64,000 nt of DNA from positions 1-64,000 of the forward strand of contig NZ_PNFV01000002.1 of NCBI RefSeq assembly GCF_002940945.1, read 5' to 3'. The stretch's first letter is position 1; the number at the start of each line of letters is the position of its first letter. A program made the translations under genes and the position numbers. The DNA is from Limosilactobacillus pontis. GTDB taxonomy: Bacteria; Bacillota; Bacilli; Lactobacillales; Lactobacillaceae. Below are positions 26,344 to 34,401 of this stretch, piece after piece. The notes under the pieces were generated by a model. The model did no database searches, was not told the origin of the DNA, and saw only the letters and a program-made list of their open reading frames with translations.

Positions 26344-27528
26344 ATGCCAGCTGTTAAACCCTCAATTATGAATAATCTCAACCAGAATTTCGCCCGCCTC
26401 AAGCCGGTTGGTATTCGTGAATTCGACTACCAAGCGAGTGCAATCCCCGGCATCATTAAATTGACATTGGGAGAACCTGACTTCAACGTTCCTGATGCCA
26501 TGAAGGAAGCCGCTATCACCAGTATCAAGGACAACGACTCCCACTACGCCCCCGGTAACGGAACGGTCGCCCTTCGTAAGGCAATTGCCCATTTTATGAC
26601 AGACCGCTACGGATTGAATTACGATCCAGACAATGAGATCACCGTTACCATTGGTGCCACTGAAGGGATCTATGCATCTCTGGCTACCATCACTAATCCA
26701 GGTGACGAGGTTCTGATTGCCACACCAACTTTCCCCTTGTACGGAACTGTCACCACCTTGCTCGGTAGCAACCCGGTTGAGATTAACACTAGTGACGATA
26801 ACTTTGTCTTGACTCCGGCCCGGCTCAAGCAAGCCCTTGCTGATCACCCACACGCCAAAGCATTGGTCCTGAATTACCCTTCTAACCCAACTGGTGTCAC
26901 CTACACCCAAGAACAGGTCAAGGCCCTGGCCGATGCAGTCAAGAACACTGACTTGACCGTCATTGCGGACGAGATTTACTCTGAACTAGTCTACAATGGC
27001 AAGCACACTTCGATCGCCGAGTTCATCCCCGGCCAGACACTGGTTTTGAACGGGGCTTCTAAGTCCCACGCTATGACTGGTTACCGGATCGGCTTCATCG
27101 CTGGTCCCAAGGAATTGATGGGACCAGTCAGCGCCACCCACGCCATGATGGTCACTGCAGCCGCTGACCCGGCGATGGCTGCCGCTACGGCCGCGTTTGC
27201 GACGGATGCCGGAAAGAATGCTACCCAGCAGATGAAGGCCGCTTACCAGGAGCGACGGGACTTCCTCGTTGCCGCCCTGCGCAAGCTCGGCTTTACAATC
27301 ACGATGCCAAATGGAGCCTTTTACGTCTTCGCCAAGTTACCGGCCAAGTTCGGTGACGACGACATCAAATTTGCTACCAAGCTGGCTCAAGATGGCAAGG
27401 TTGCCGTCATCCCCGGCTCCTACTTTGGTGCCGGTGGACAGGGCCACCTGCGGATCAGTTACGCTACCAGTCTCGATACCATCAAGGCCGCCGTGGAACG
27501 CATCAAGCATTTTGTAGAGGAGGGTTAA
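26344..27528 (+). CDS. Class I PLP aminotransferase, probable aromatic amino acid aminotransferase
   Basis: It transfers amino groups between amino acids and 2-oxo acids in the cytoplasm. The 394-residue fold type I enzyme shows the PLP lysine K240 in GASKSHAMTGYRIGF, the NYPSNPTG stretch and ADEIYSELVY, all classical of the AspC/AraT/PatA group. RBS AAGGAGG is directly after the attenuator terminator. The next gene, 2 bases downstream, is a 2-hydroxyacid dehydrogenase, an arrangement suited to converting Phe, Tyr or Trp to aryl-pyruvates and then aryl-lactates. Aromatic preference is inferred from the leader codons and the neighbour; the sequence alone would also fit a PatA/aspartate or branched-chain enzyme. 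Confidence 0.9.
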   Translation: MPAVKPSIMNNLNQNFARLKPVGIREFDYQASAIPGIIKLTLGEPDFNVPDAMKEAAITSIKDNDSHYAPGNGTVALRKAIAHFMTDRYGLNYDPDNEITVTIGATEGIYASLATITNPGDEVLIATPTFPLYGTVTTLLGSNPVEINTSDDNFVLTPARLKQALADHPHAKALVLNYPSNPTGVTYTQEQVKALADAVKNTDLTVIADEIYSELVYNGKHTSIAEFIPGQTLVLNGASKSHAMTGYRIGFIAGPKELMGPVSATHAMMVTAAADPAMAAATAAFATDAGKNATQQMKAAYQERRDFLVAALRKLGFTITMPNGAFYVFAKLPAKFGDDDIKFATKLAQDGKVAVIPGSYFGAGGQGHLRISYATSLDTIKAAVERIKHFVEEG

Positions 27529-27530
27529 GT

Positions 27531-28526
27531 ATGACCAAAATTTTAATGACCAGTGTCCGGGATGACGAGCAACCCGCCATTCGAGAGTTTGCCAAGAAAC
27601 ATAACGTTGATATCATCACCAGCCCCAAACTGATCGATGATGCTGTCGACTTGACAGCCGATGTAGACGGTCTTGTAATCCAGCAGCGCAGTAAGGTTGC
27701 CCCTGACGTCTACGCCAAACTGAAGGCCAACGGAATCAAACAGATTGCGACTCGGACGGCTGGTTTCGACATGGTGGACCTTAAGGCAGCCAAGGAAAAC
27801 GGCCTAGTTGTCACCAACGTCCCGGCCTACTCCCCTCGCAGCGTCGCCGAGCACGCCCTAATGCAGATCTTTCGTCTCTTGCGCAAGTCCTACCGATTTG
27901 ACCACCAGGTTGCCAATAACGACTACCGCTGGTTTAGTGATGAGCAGGCCCTCGAAATTCACACCGCCACTATCGGAATTATCGGCGTTGGCCGGATTGG
28001 CGGAACCCTCGCCAAGCTGCTCAGTGCCTTGGGCGCTACCGTCCTCGGTTTTGATATCCACCCCCGTAACGAGATGAAAGATATCGTGGAATACACCAGC
28101 AAGGAGAATCTCCTCAAACGCGCCGACGTAATCAGTCTCCACGTTGATCTCAACCCGACCTCGGAAGGGCTACTGACGGCTAAGGATTTTGCTCTGATGA
28201 AGCCCACCGCTGGCCTGGTTAATGCCAGCCGAGGACCAGTGGTCAACACCGCTGATCTGATTGCGGCCTTAAAGAACGGAACAATCGCTGCGGCCGCTCT
28301 CGACACGGTAGAGGGTGAGGGGCATGTCTTTCAAACTGACCGCAGTGAGAAGGGGTTGACGGATGAGCCTCAGATCCAGGAGCTCCACGACCTGGATAAC
28401 GTCATCCTGACTCCCCACATCGCTTTTTTCACCAACCTGGCAGTCAAAAACATGGTCGACTTTTCCCTAGAAGATGTCCTGCTAATCCTGGATGGTAAAG
28501 AGTCCCCGCACACCATTTCAGCCTAG
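27531..28526 (+). CDS. D-2-hydroxyacid dehydrogenase (D-lactate/phenyllactate dehydrogenase-like)
   Basis: It reduces 2-oxo acids to D-2-hydroxy acids with NADH. The Rossmann motif GVGRIGGTLAKLL lies near 151-163, and the catalytic Arg (NASRGPVVNT, about 235), Glu (DTVEGEGHVF) and His (LTPHIAFFTN, about 296) are present. Length is 331 residues, normal for D-LDH/D-hydroxyisocaproate dehydrogenases. Translation is coupled to the aminotransferase (TAA, two bases, ATG). Together they give a transaminase/reductase pair able to dispose of aryl-pyruvate while regenerating NAD+. Substrate choice between pyruvate, phenylpyruvate and branched oxo acids cannot be fixed from sequence. Confidence 0.92.
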   Translation: MTKILMTSVRDDEQPAIREFAKKHNVDIITSPKLIDDAVDLTADVDGLVIQQRSKVAPDVYAKLKANGIKQIATRTAGFDMVDLKAAKENGLVVTNVPAYSPRSVAEHALMQIFRLLRKSYRFDHQVANNDYRWFSDEQALEIHTATIGIIGVGRIGGTLAKLLSALGATVLGFDIHPRNEMKDIVEYTSKENLLKRADVISLHVDLNPTSEGLLTAKDFALMKPTAGLVNASRGPVVNTADLIAALKNGTIAAAALDTVEGEGHVFQTDRSEKGLTDEPQIQELHDLDNVILTPHIAFFTNLAVKNMVDFSLEDVLLILDGKESPHTISA

Positions 28527-28592
28527 GCATTTAAATTGACGCCCTCATCGTCCTCAAGTACACTAAAGAAAAAAGCAAGGGAGCGTTTTGCT

Positions 28593-29018
28593 ATGAGCAC
28601 TTATAAGGTTAAAGCAACCAAGACGACAACGGGGATGCAGGTTGCCGCAGGGACCCGCGGCTTTGAGATTACCTTCGACGAGCCCGGTAGTACCAACACG
28701 GGGATGAACCCGGTAGAGATCCTGCTCGCCTCATTTGGGGCCTGTCAAGCGATCACCGCCACGGAACTGGCTCGTAAACGCGGCTTCGACCTCCGCGCCT
28801 TCTGGGTTGAGGTCGAGGGTGATTTAAATCGCGAAGACGTCGCTACTGGTGACAATCGCTACAAGTTTACCGAGATCCGCTACCAGCCTCACGTTCGTAG
28901 CGACGAATCCGATGAAGACATCAAGAAGTTCTTGGCTGATGTCGCCCGCAAGTGTCCGGTAGAAAACACCTTGGCGTTTGGCACCAAGTTTGTTCCGGAC
29001 GGTTTTGTTAAGGAATAG
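28593..29018 (+). CDS. OsmC/Ohr-family peroxide-detoxifying protein
   Basis: Thiol peroxidase-like protein of 141 residues. The two conserved cysteines are present: one in LASFGACQAI (about 51) and one in RKCPVENTLAF (about 121). These reduce organic hydroperoxides in OsmC/Ohr proteins. The ATG at 28593 follows GGGAG and gives a normal N-terminus (MSTYKVKATKT); the open frame begins earlier but lacks an RBS. A 66-base gap separates it from the dehydrogenase, with no terminator between, so it is probably cotranscribed. Its link with the aminotransferase pair is not obvious. Confidence 0.88.
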   Translation: MSTYKVKATKTTTGMQVAAGTRGFEITFDEPGSTNTGMNPVEILLASFGACQAITATELARKRGFDLRAFWVEVEGDLNREDVATGDNRYKFTEIRYQPHVRSDESDEDIKKFLADVARKCPVENTLAFGTKFVPDGFVKE

Positions 29019-29036
29019 TACTCAACAGTATTCAAA

Positions 29037-29078
29037 AACACCCGCAGATGATGAGAATTTCACCTGCGGGTGTTTTTT
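29037..29078 (+). terminator. Terminator of the aminotransferase operon
   Basis: AACACCCGCAG pairs with CTGCGGGTGTT and is followed by TTTTTT. It is strong on the + strand, and the A run before it allows use by the convergent minus-strand gene too. Confidence 0.93.
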
Positions 29079-29110
29079 CGTGCCTAATTAAATTGTGCCC
29101 ACACCATTAA

Positions 29111-30283
29111 TTAGTAAATACCATCGTAAGCCTTTTGGTAAAGATCGATAATCTCTTGCTTGGTACCCTTACGAGGGTTAGAAAAGGCGTTCCCGTCCTT
29201 GAGAGCATTTTCAGCCATCAATGGGAAGTCTTCCGGCTTAGCACCGATTTCCTTGATGGAAGCCGGAATACCAACAGCCTTACACATCTCACGCATTCCG
29301 TCAATGGACTTTTGAGCGGCTTGCATGGTCGTCAGGCCAGTGGTGTCATAGCCCATGATTTGTGCCAGTTCAGCGAACCGGTCTGGGCAGGCGATCAGGT
29401 TATACTCTTCAACCGTAGTCAGCAGCAATGCACAGCAAACGCCATGTGGAGCATCGTATTGACCGCCAAGTTGGTGAGCCATGGCGTGAACGTAACCCAG
29501 GTTGGCGTTGTTAAAGGCCATCCCCGCCAGCATTTCGGCTTCAACCATCTTAGTCCGAGCTTCAACGTTTTGACCATTAGCAACAACTTCTGGCAGTGCT
29601 TCTTGGATCAGTTGAATAGCTTCCTTGCATTGACTATCCGTAATTGGATTATGGTCAACGGAAACGTATGGTTCAATAGCCTGAACAAAGGCATCGCAAC
29701 CAGTAGCAGCGGTAACTGATTGTGGTACACCAAGCATCAGCATTGGATCGTTGAAGGATACCAATGGGATGTTACGCCAGGAAACAACGACAAACTTCAG
29801 GTGGTCTTCTTCGTTGGTGATAACCGCGTGACGGGTCAATTCAGAACCAGTACCGGCAGTCGTATTAACGGCCATCAGAGGCGGCAATGGATTGTCCAGA
29901 GTTTCAATCCCGGCCAGCTTGGTGATGTCATCACCGTTTGTCAGAATAATACCGATTCCCTTACCACAGTCATGAGATGAACCCCCACCAACAGTGATGA
30001 TAGAGTCACAGTGCTCTTCTTCGTACATCTTCTTACCAGCCTTGATGTTACGAATCTTTGGGTTAGGCTCAACCCCATTGAAGATGGCGTAGTCTACTCC
30101 AGCCTTTTTCAGTGAATCGATTGTTTGAACAACAGGACCATTTTCAATCTTTTCCAAGCTCTCTTGGGTAACAATCAGTGGCTTGTGCATATTCAGCATT
30201 TTCGCACGGTCACCGATCTTGGCAATAACACCAGGGCCAAAGAAGTTAACGCTTGGCATTAAGAAATCAAATTGTCTATTCAT
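29111..30283 (-). CDS. Iron-containing alcohol dehydrogenase, 1,3-propanediol dehydrogenase type
   Basis: NADH-dependent reductase, likely turning 3-hydroxypropionaldehyde (from glycerol) into 1,3-propanediol and so serving as an electron sink. The 390-residue protein begins MNRQFDFLMPSVNFFGPG, as I recall from the L. reuteri enzyme. It carries the nucleotide motif GGGSSHDCGKG, TTAGTGSELTRHAVI and the iron-binding histidines of HAMAHQLGGQYDAPHG. The ATG at 30283 has AGGAGG in front; upstream in-frame extension to 30382 is rejected. No pdu/glycerol dehydratase genes are in this window, so the in vivo aldehyde could also be another one. A cre lies between the start codon and the upstream region. 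Confidence 0.9.
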   Translation of the reverse strand: MNRQFDFLMPSVNFFGPGVIAKIGDRAKMLNMHKPLIVTQESLEKIENGPVVQTIDSLKKAGVDYAIFNGVEPNPKIRNIKAGKKMYEEEHCDSIITVGGGSSHDCGKGIGIILTNGDDITKLAGIETLDNPLPPLMAVNTTAGTGSELTRHAVITNEEDHLKFVVVSWRNIPLVSFNDPMLMLGVPQSVTAATGCDAFVQAIEPYVSVDHNPITDSQCKEAIQLIQEALPEVVANGQNVEARTKMVEAEMLAGMAFNNANLGYVHAMAHQLGGQYDAPHGVCCALLLTTVEEYNLIACPDRFAELAQIMGYDTTGLTTMQAAQKSIDGMREMCKAVGIPASIKEIGAKPEDFPLMAENALKDGNAFSNPRKGTKQEIIDLYQKAYDGIY

Positions 30284-30306
30284 AATAATAGCCTCCTCAT
30301 GGCATT

Positions 30307-30320
30307 TGAATACGTTTCCA
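30307..30320 (-). promoter_or_regulatory. Catabolite-responsive element (cre) before the iron dehydrogenase
   Basis: TGAATACGTTTCCA matches TGWAARCGYTWNCW at 13 of 14 positions and lies 24 bases before the ATG. This suggests CcpA repression by blocking early transcription when glucose is plentiful. Confidence 0.6.
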
Positions 30321-30443
30321 TAATTGCATAAATCAACGACATTTTCAAGAAAAAGCGACCATTTCTGTGTAATAATGAACAAATTGCCGCAAATGTTTCA
30401 TATTTTCCGTAATCTAGCGTTTTCCCGTATTCGACCAATAAAA

Positions 30444-30472
30444 AAACGACCATCAAATTTTGGTGGTCGTTT
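30444..30472 (-). terminator. Terminator of the FMN reductase gene
   Basis: AAACGACCA (30444-30452) pairs with TGGTCGTTT (30464-30472); T residues follow on the minus strand. It lies just after the stop codon. Confidence 0.88.
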
Positions 30473-30484
30473 GAATCTACACAA

Positions 30485-31021
30485 TCAACTCAGGCGACGT
30501 TCGAACTCTTGCCGAAGCAGGTCAGCCTCCCAGTCGTGGGTGTGAAGAAGACGGTCGGCCGTAGCAATGGAGTCACCTGGCATCAGACTAATCTGCAGGT
30601 TAACCGTCATCTGGATCATCTTCAGTCCAGCAACGACCAGCCGCATTGCCACCTGGGCCTGGGTACCACCATGGCCACCAAATGTTACCAGGCTGACCGG
30701 CTTCCCCTGCCATTCCCTGGCTAGGTAATCAAGGGCGTTCTTCAAGACGGCCGGGTAACCCCAATTGTACTGAGGAAAGACGAGGACAAAACCGTCATAC
30801 TGGCTGACCAGGTTGCTCCAAGCCCGTGTCTTGGCATGGTTGTACAGACCGGTGAAGGGAATCTTTGGTTCATCCATCATTGGCAGGTCCACCCGTTTCA
30901 GGTCAATTACATCAAATTCTACCCGATTACTCTGCTGCAACTGGACCTTCAACCACGCGGCAACTTGGCTGCTCCGCCGATTAGGTCGGACACTCCCAAC
31001 AATAATTGCGACTTTCTTCAT
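30485..31021 (-). CDS. NADPH-dependent FMN reductase family protein
   Basis: Flavodoxin-like oxidoreductase of 178 residues that binds FMN and reduces it, or small electrophiles such as quinones or azo dyes, with NAD(P)H. Diagnostic motifs are the phosphate-binding loop GSVRPNRRSSQVAAW near residue 9 and PQYNWGYPAVLKNALDYL near 80. The ATG at 31021 has AGGAGG upstream; the longer frame to 31168 would include the preceding terminator and is rejected. It is a single-gene unit between the iron dehydrogenase and a small exported protein gene. Confidence 0.9.
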   Translation of the reverse strand: MKKVAIIVGSVRPNRRSSQVAAWLKVQLQQSNRVEFDVIDLKRVDLPMMDEPKIPFTGLYNHAKTRAWSNLVSQYDGFVLVFPQYNWGYPAVLKNALDYLAREWQGKPVSLVTFGGHGGTQAQVAMRLVVAGLKMIQMTVNLQISLMPGDSIATADRLLHTHDWEADLLRQEFERRLS

Positions 31022-31069
31022 TTCAGATGACCTCCTCAAGTTTTTGGCTAACTTTATTTTAAGCGGTCC

Positions 31070-31098
31070 AACAAAAAGAGGCCAGCAATCTGCTGACC
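31070..31098 (-). terminator. Terminator of the small exported-protein gene
   Basis: GGCCAGC (31080-31086) and GCTGACC (31092-31098) form a 7-bp stem with one G-T pair, followed on the minus strand by TCTTTTTGTT. Its position directly after the stop at 31105 supports that this short frame is expressed. Confidence 0.75.
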
Positions 31099-31104
31099 TG
31101 AATA

Positions 31105-31395
31105 TTAGATGATCTTGGTAATTGTTGGCCGGCGGGATATGGCAGCCATAAAAGGCCGCGGTTGCCACCAGTGGCGAAGCAGACGGGCCCGGAACTGAGA
31201 CCTGCGCTCACATGACACCAGCCGGTCCTCTGCCGCCGGAGATGCAACAGTGGCGGTGACCATCATTGAATCCGGCGTAGTTAATTTATACTCTGCCGCA
31301 TGAGCCCGATGACTAGCAACTAGGACACCGGCCACTACTAGGCAGAATAATAACAGACGTTTCAAGCTGTCTATATTCACTGAAGTAAATACCAA
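31105..31395 (-). CDS. Small putative exported protein of unknown function
   Basis: A frame of about 96 codons. Residues around 11-34 form a good Sec signal peptide: KR, then a hydrophobic core LLLFCLVVAGVLVA, then a cleavage-like AHA-AE. The mature part would be about 60 residues, Arg- and Trp-rich, with one Cys and no motif I recognise. The start is uncertain (TTG at 31395, GTG 15 bases later, or TTG before KRLLL); GAGGGAG lies just upstream of 31395. A terminator follows the stop. It may be a short secreted peptide or a decaying gene, and confidence is limited because codon use late in the frame looks unusual. Confidence 0.42.
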   Translation of the reverse strand: MVFTSVNIDSLKRLLLFCLVVAGVLVASHRAHAAEYKLTTPDSMMVTATVASPAAEDRLVSCERRSQFRARLLRHWWQPRPFMAAISRRPTITKII

Positions 31396-31500
31396 CTCCC
31401 TCGTTAAATACTTTATCCTTATTCTACCATGTTGGACTGCCGGCTAAGGGGACCTAGCAAGACTATTAACCAGATTTTACATTCCCTTACCCTTCCTTAA

Positions 31501-31980
31501 TTATTTATGGTAGGGCAGGCCGTTGATGATCGTGAAGGCCCGGTAGATTTGTTCGGATAAAACTAGCCTCATCAGCTGGTGGGGCAGGGTGAAGCGACCA
31601 AAGGAGATCTGAGTATCGGCCCGTTTCAAAACCGCTGGACTCAGTCCTAGAGAACCACCAATGACAAAAGTAATGTCACTGTGCCCATAGGTCGTCAACT
31701 GGCTGATCTCCTTGGCAAACTCCTCCGAGCTGCGTTCCTTTCCTTTAATCGCCAGAGCATAAACATACTCACGATCCTTGATTTTTGCCAGAATTCGTTC
31801 CCCCTCCTTAGCCATTACCTCATCCATCTCAGCCTGACTAAGAGATTCCGGCGCCTTCTCATCTGGCACCTCGACAATCTGAAACTTGCAGAACCGGCCC
31901 AACCGCTTAGCATACTCAGCAATTCCGGCCTTAAAGTACTTCTCCTTCAGTTTTCCAACACCAATGATTTTAATATTCAC
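31501..31980 (-). CDS. rlmH: 23S rRNA (pseudouridine1915-N3)-methyltransferase RlmH
   Basis: SPOUT-class methyltransferase that modifies the pseudouridine at position 1915 of 23S rRNA in assembled 70S ribosomes. At 159 residues it has exactly the usual length when the GTG at 31980 is used ([15 protein letters not shown]). The knotted SAM site is visible as [13 protein letters not shown] and the C-terminal [16 protein letters not shown]. Frame extension to 32031 is rejected. As in many Firmicutes it lies near the htrA/wal region. Its upstream DNA carries the DnaA-box cluster described below. Confidence 0.97.
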   Translation of the reverse strand: MNIKIIGVGKLKEKYFKAGIAEYAKRLGRFCKFQIVEVPDEKAPESLSQAEMDEVMAKEGERILAKIKDREYVYALAIKGKERSSEEFAKEISQLTTYGHSDITFVIGGSLGLSPAVLKRADTQISFGRFTLPHQLMRLVLSEQIYRAFTIINGLPYHK

Positions 31981-32003
31981 AACTATCCACCGCTTTCCAC
32001 AAA

Positions 32004-32316
32004 TTATCCACACACTTTTCCACAGGTGCATAAGTCGATTTTCGTATCTCCCGAATGTTCGGCTAGTTTTTAACCAATAAAGCCCTTTCTCTTTGAAAAG
32101 TTATCCACAGTTTTCCACAAAAACAATCGTTCGATCCTAGGTGTTCTTGTTACTAGTGCCACAATGGATTAGCCGATTATTTTTCTACAAGCATCCACTT
32201 ATCAACACCGTCAGCCATCACCTGTGGATAACTTTTCAACCGCTATGAATGCCGTCATCACAGTAATTAAGATTTTCTAAAGCCCAAGAGCCAACTTTTC
32301 CACGAACTTATCCACA
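32004..32316. promoter_or_regulatory. DnaA-box cluster between rlmH and the pgpA-like gene
   Basis: The gene-free stretch 31981-32447 contains four perfect DnaA boxes: TTATCCACA at 32004, 32101 and 32308, and its complement TGTGGATAA at 32223. There are also three single-mismatch boxes: TTTTCCACA at 32016 and 32111, and TTATCAACA at 32199. Two pairs are closely spaced (12 and 10 bases between starts). No AT-rich unwinding element or trinucleotide trio follows them, so this is not read as an origin but as a DnaA-binding cluster that could titrate DnaA or regulate rlmH. The remainder (32317-32447) shows no clear signals. Confidence 0.8.
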
Positions 32317-32447
32317 GCTCATTTCAATCTCATTTAGTTATAAAATTCCGAGTCATAATGCCACGGAACGTGCTAATCAGACAACTAAGTGTGGCTTGAT
32401 AAACTTTTATGCCAATCGTTTGCCAAATTGTTCGGTTCTTTCCCCGT

Positions 32448-32945
32448 TCAGGCGTATTTATGGGCGATCTTTCCGCATGCTGCGGCAATAATCGCCGCCA
32501 GCAAGTCATCAATGAAAGTATTGACGTGCCGACCATCTTGATCAAACTTGGCCATGATTCCTTTCTTCACTCGGTCAAAGTAACCAAAGTTGGTTGTCCC
32601 AATTGTCCCGTAGATGTTGGCAATCTGGAGGGCCAGGGTTTCGTCCACCCCGAAAACTCCGACGTCATTCTTGATAATGCTAGAGAGTGGTTCATCCACC
32701 GCACCAGCCTCAGTCAGCCGATCGAGTTCCAACATTACCATGGCATTGTTCAAAAGCTCCCGCTTATGCATGGCATCGGTCAAATATTCCCGGCAGCGTT
32801 CCATCGTCAAGGCTGGTGCAAAGTCCTTCTGAGTCTGGTAGATCACATCAACAAGGTCCTCCAGCTCAACTCCACGCTCCTGGAGACGGTTGACCACAAA
32901 GTTGTAGGCTCGGGTGTCCGGGTACTTGAAGTTACGATTATTCAT
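32448..32945 (-). CDS. Phosphatidylglycerophosphatase A-like protein (PgpA/YutG family)
   Basis: Member of the PgpA family of 165 residues. The core shows the family pattern DEPLSSIIKNDVGVFGVDETLA and TFIDDLLAAIIAAACG; the latter is a conserved acidic and hydrophobic stretch. Unlike E. coli PgpA, the hydrophobicity is modest and no clear transmembrane segments are seen, as in the soluble-looking Firmicutes paralogues. Dephosphorylation of phosphatidylglycerophosphate is therefore possible but not assured. AGGGGGA precedes the ATG. It is transcribed towards the DnaA-box cluster, with htrA following upstream. Confidence 0.75.
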   Translation of the reverse strand: MNNRNFKYPDTRAYNFVVNRLQERGVELEDLVDVIYQTQKDFAPALTMERCREYLTDAMHKRELLNNAMVMLELDRLTEAGAVDEPLSSIIKNDVGVFGVDETLALQIANIYGTIGTTNFGYFDRVKKGIMAKFDQDGRHVNTFIDDLLAAIIAAACGKIAHKYA

Positions 32946-32990
32946 TCTTAAATCCCCCTATTTTTGGTTATTATCCAAATTTTAGCACAA

Positions 32991-33026
32991 AAAAGGATTG
33001 CGACCGTCTGAGATCACAATCCTTTT
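32991..33026 (-). terminator. Terminator of the wal-htrA operon
   Basis: AAAAGGATTG (32991-33000) pairs with CAATCCTTTT (33017-33026) just after the htrA stop, with T-rich sequence on the minus strand. Confidence 0.88.
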
Positions 33027-33032
33027 ATCTTC

Positions 33033-34319
33033 CTATTGACCATCATTCTGCTGGCTAGTCTGACTGTTATCGTCGCTGGCTGCCTTGGTCAGGTGAACGG
33101 TACTGGTTTGCTGCTTACCGTTCCGGTAGTAGGTCACCTTGGCACTATCACCGACCTTGTACTTGTAGAGAGCAGCCTTCAAGGTATTGGCATTTGTTAC
33201 CTTAGTATCCCCTAACTGGGTGATCACATCGTACTGCTTCAGACCAGCGTTAGCAGCGGCAGAGCCATCAGCAACCTGCATGATCACTACCCCTTTGTTA
33301 ACACTGCTTGGCAGCTTGAGAACAGACTGCTGCTGGTCGGTCGTAATATTACTCAGGTCAACCATACCGATTCCCAGAGCGGGACGCTCAATCTTCCCGT
33401 TCTTGATCAGTTGGTTAATGATCGACACAACCTCATTACTTGGGATTGCAAAGCCCATCCCTTCAATTGAGGATCCTTCATTATCAGATGACAGCTTCAT
33501 CGAGTTGATCCCGATTACCTGACCGGCCATGTTAATCAACGGTCCACCGGAATTCCCGGAGTTAATGGCCGCATCGGTCTGGATAACCGAAGTCAGTGTG
33601 CCATCGGTCCCAGCCTTCAGTGTCCGGTTCTTGGCAGAAACAATCCCCTTGGTTACCGTATTGGCATACTCGCTACCCATCGGTGAACCGATGGCCAGAA
33701 CATCCTGCCCAGCAGCAATCGAATTAGAATTGCCAAACTGAGCCACAGTAGTAACGTTAGCAGCATTGATTTTCAAAACAGCCAAGTCGGTAGCAGCATC
33801 AGTTCCGACTAGGTCGGCATCAACCTTTTTGCCATTACTCATGATCACCTGCAGGGCGTTGGAACCCTTGACCACGTGATTGTTGGTGACAATGTAGGCA
33901 ACCTTGCCATCCTTCTTGTAGATCACTCCAGACCCCTCACTGGCAGTCTGAAGCTTACTATTCTTATCAGAGTTTGATGAGTTGTTCTCCCCATTGGAAT
34001 AGAGACCAAAGATCCCCAGAGAACCACCCTGCTGGACCTCCTGTTTATTAATGACGCTGACCACCGCCCCCTGGACGGATTCGTAGGCCTTAGTAGCTGT
34101 CCCATTTAGGTCGGCTTTATTCTTATTGACCTTGGTCCCACCTGATTTATTAGAACTGTCAGGAACCCGGGTACTGGCAACCTCATCATGGTGTTGAACA
34201 GCATTGCCAACACTAACGGCAGCGCCTCCCCCAATCAATCCAGCAACCAAACCGATCCCGGCAACCTTCAGCCAGAAGCGGTTGGGCCGCCTTGGCGACC
34301 GCTGGTTATCATTATTCAT
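33033..34319 (-). CDS. htrA: HtrA/DegP-like surface serine protease
   Basis: Membrane-anchored quality-control protease that degrades misfolded exported proteins. Residues 14-35 form a single N-terminal transmembrane anchor. A Ser/Asn-rich linker follows, then a trypsin-like domain with His (VTNNHVVKG, about 147), Asp (AATDLAVLK, about 177) and Ser (NSGNSGGPL, about 258). One PDZ domain spans about 320-410, and the tail is Gln/Asn-rich. Length 428 residues. It closes the walRKHIJ-htrA cluster, the usual order in lactobacilli, though an 80-base gap before it could hold a separate promoter. WalR or stress control is likely by analogy. Confidence 0.95.
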   Translation of the reverse strand: MNNDNQRSPRRPNRFWLKVAGIGLVAGLIGGGAAVSVGNAVQHHDEVASTRVPDSSNKSGGTKVNKNKADLNGTATKAYESVQGAVVSVINKQEVQQGGSLGIFGLYSNGENNSSNSDKNSKLQTASEGSGVIYKKDGKVAYIVTNNHVVKGSNALQVIMSNGKKVDADLVGTDAATDLAVLKINAANVTTVAQFGNSNSIAAGQDVLAIGSPMGSEYANTVTKGIVSAKNRTLKAGTDGTLTSVIQTDAAINSGNSGGPLINMAGQVIGINSMKLSSDNEGSSIEGMGFAIPSNEVVSIINQLIKNGKIERPALGIGMVDLSNITTDQQQSVLKLPSSVNKGVVIMQVADGSAAANAGLKQYDVITQLGDTKVTNANTLKAALYKYKVGDSAKVTYYRNGKQQTSTVHLTKAASDDNSQTSQQNDGQ

Positions 34320-34401
34320 TACTATCCCTCCGTATCTTTTTCTTCACCATACCGATTAATTGTGAAGAATCAATGAAGTAATCCTTAATTTTCGTGACAC
34401 T

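Noticed and set aside
32004..32316. A second replication origin
   Set aside because: There are DnaA boxes but no AT-rich unwinding stretch, no trio, and no replication genes beside it.
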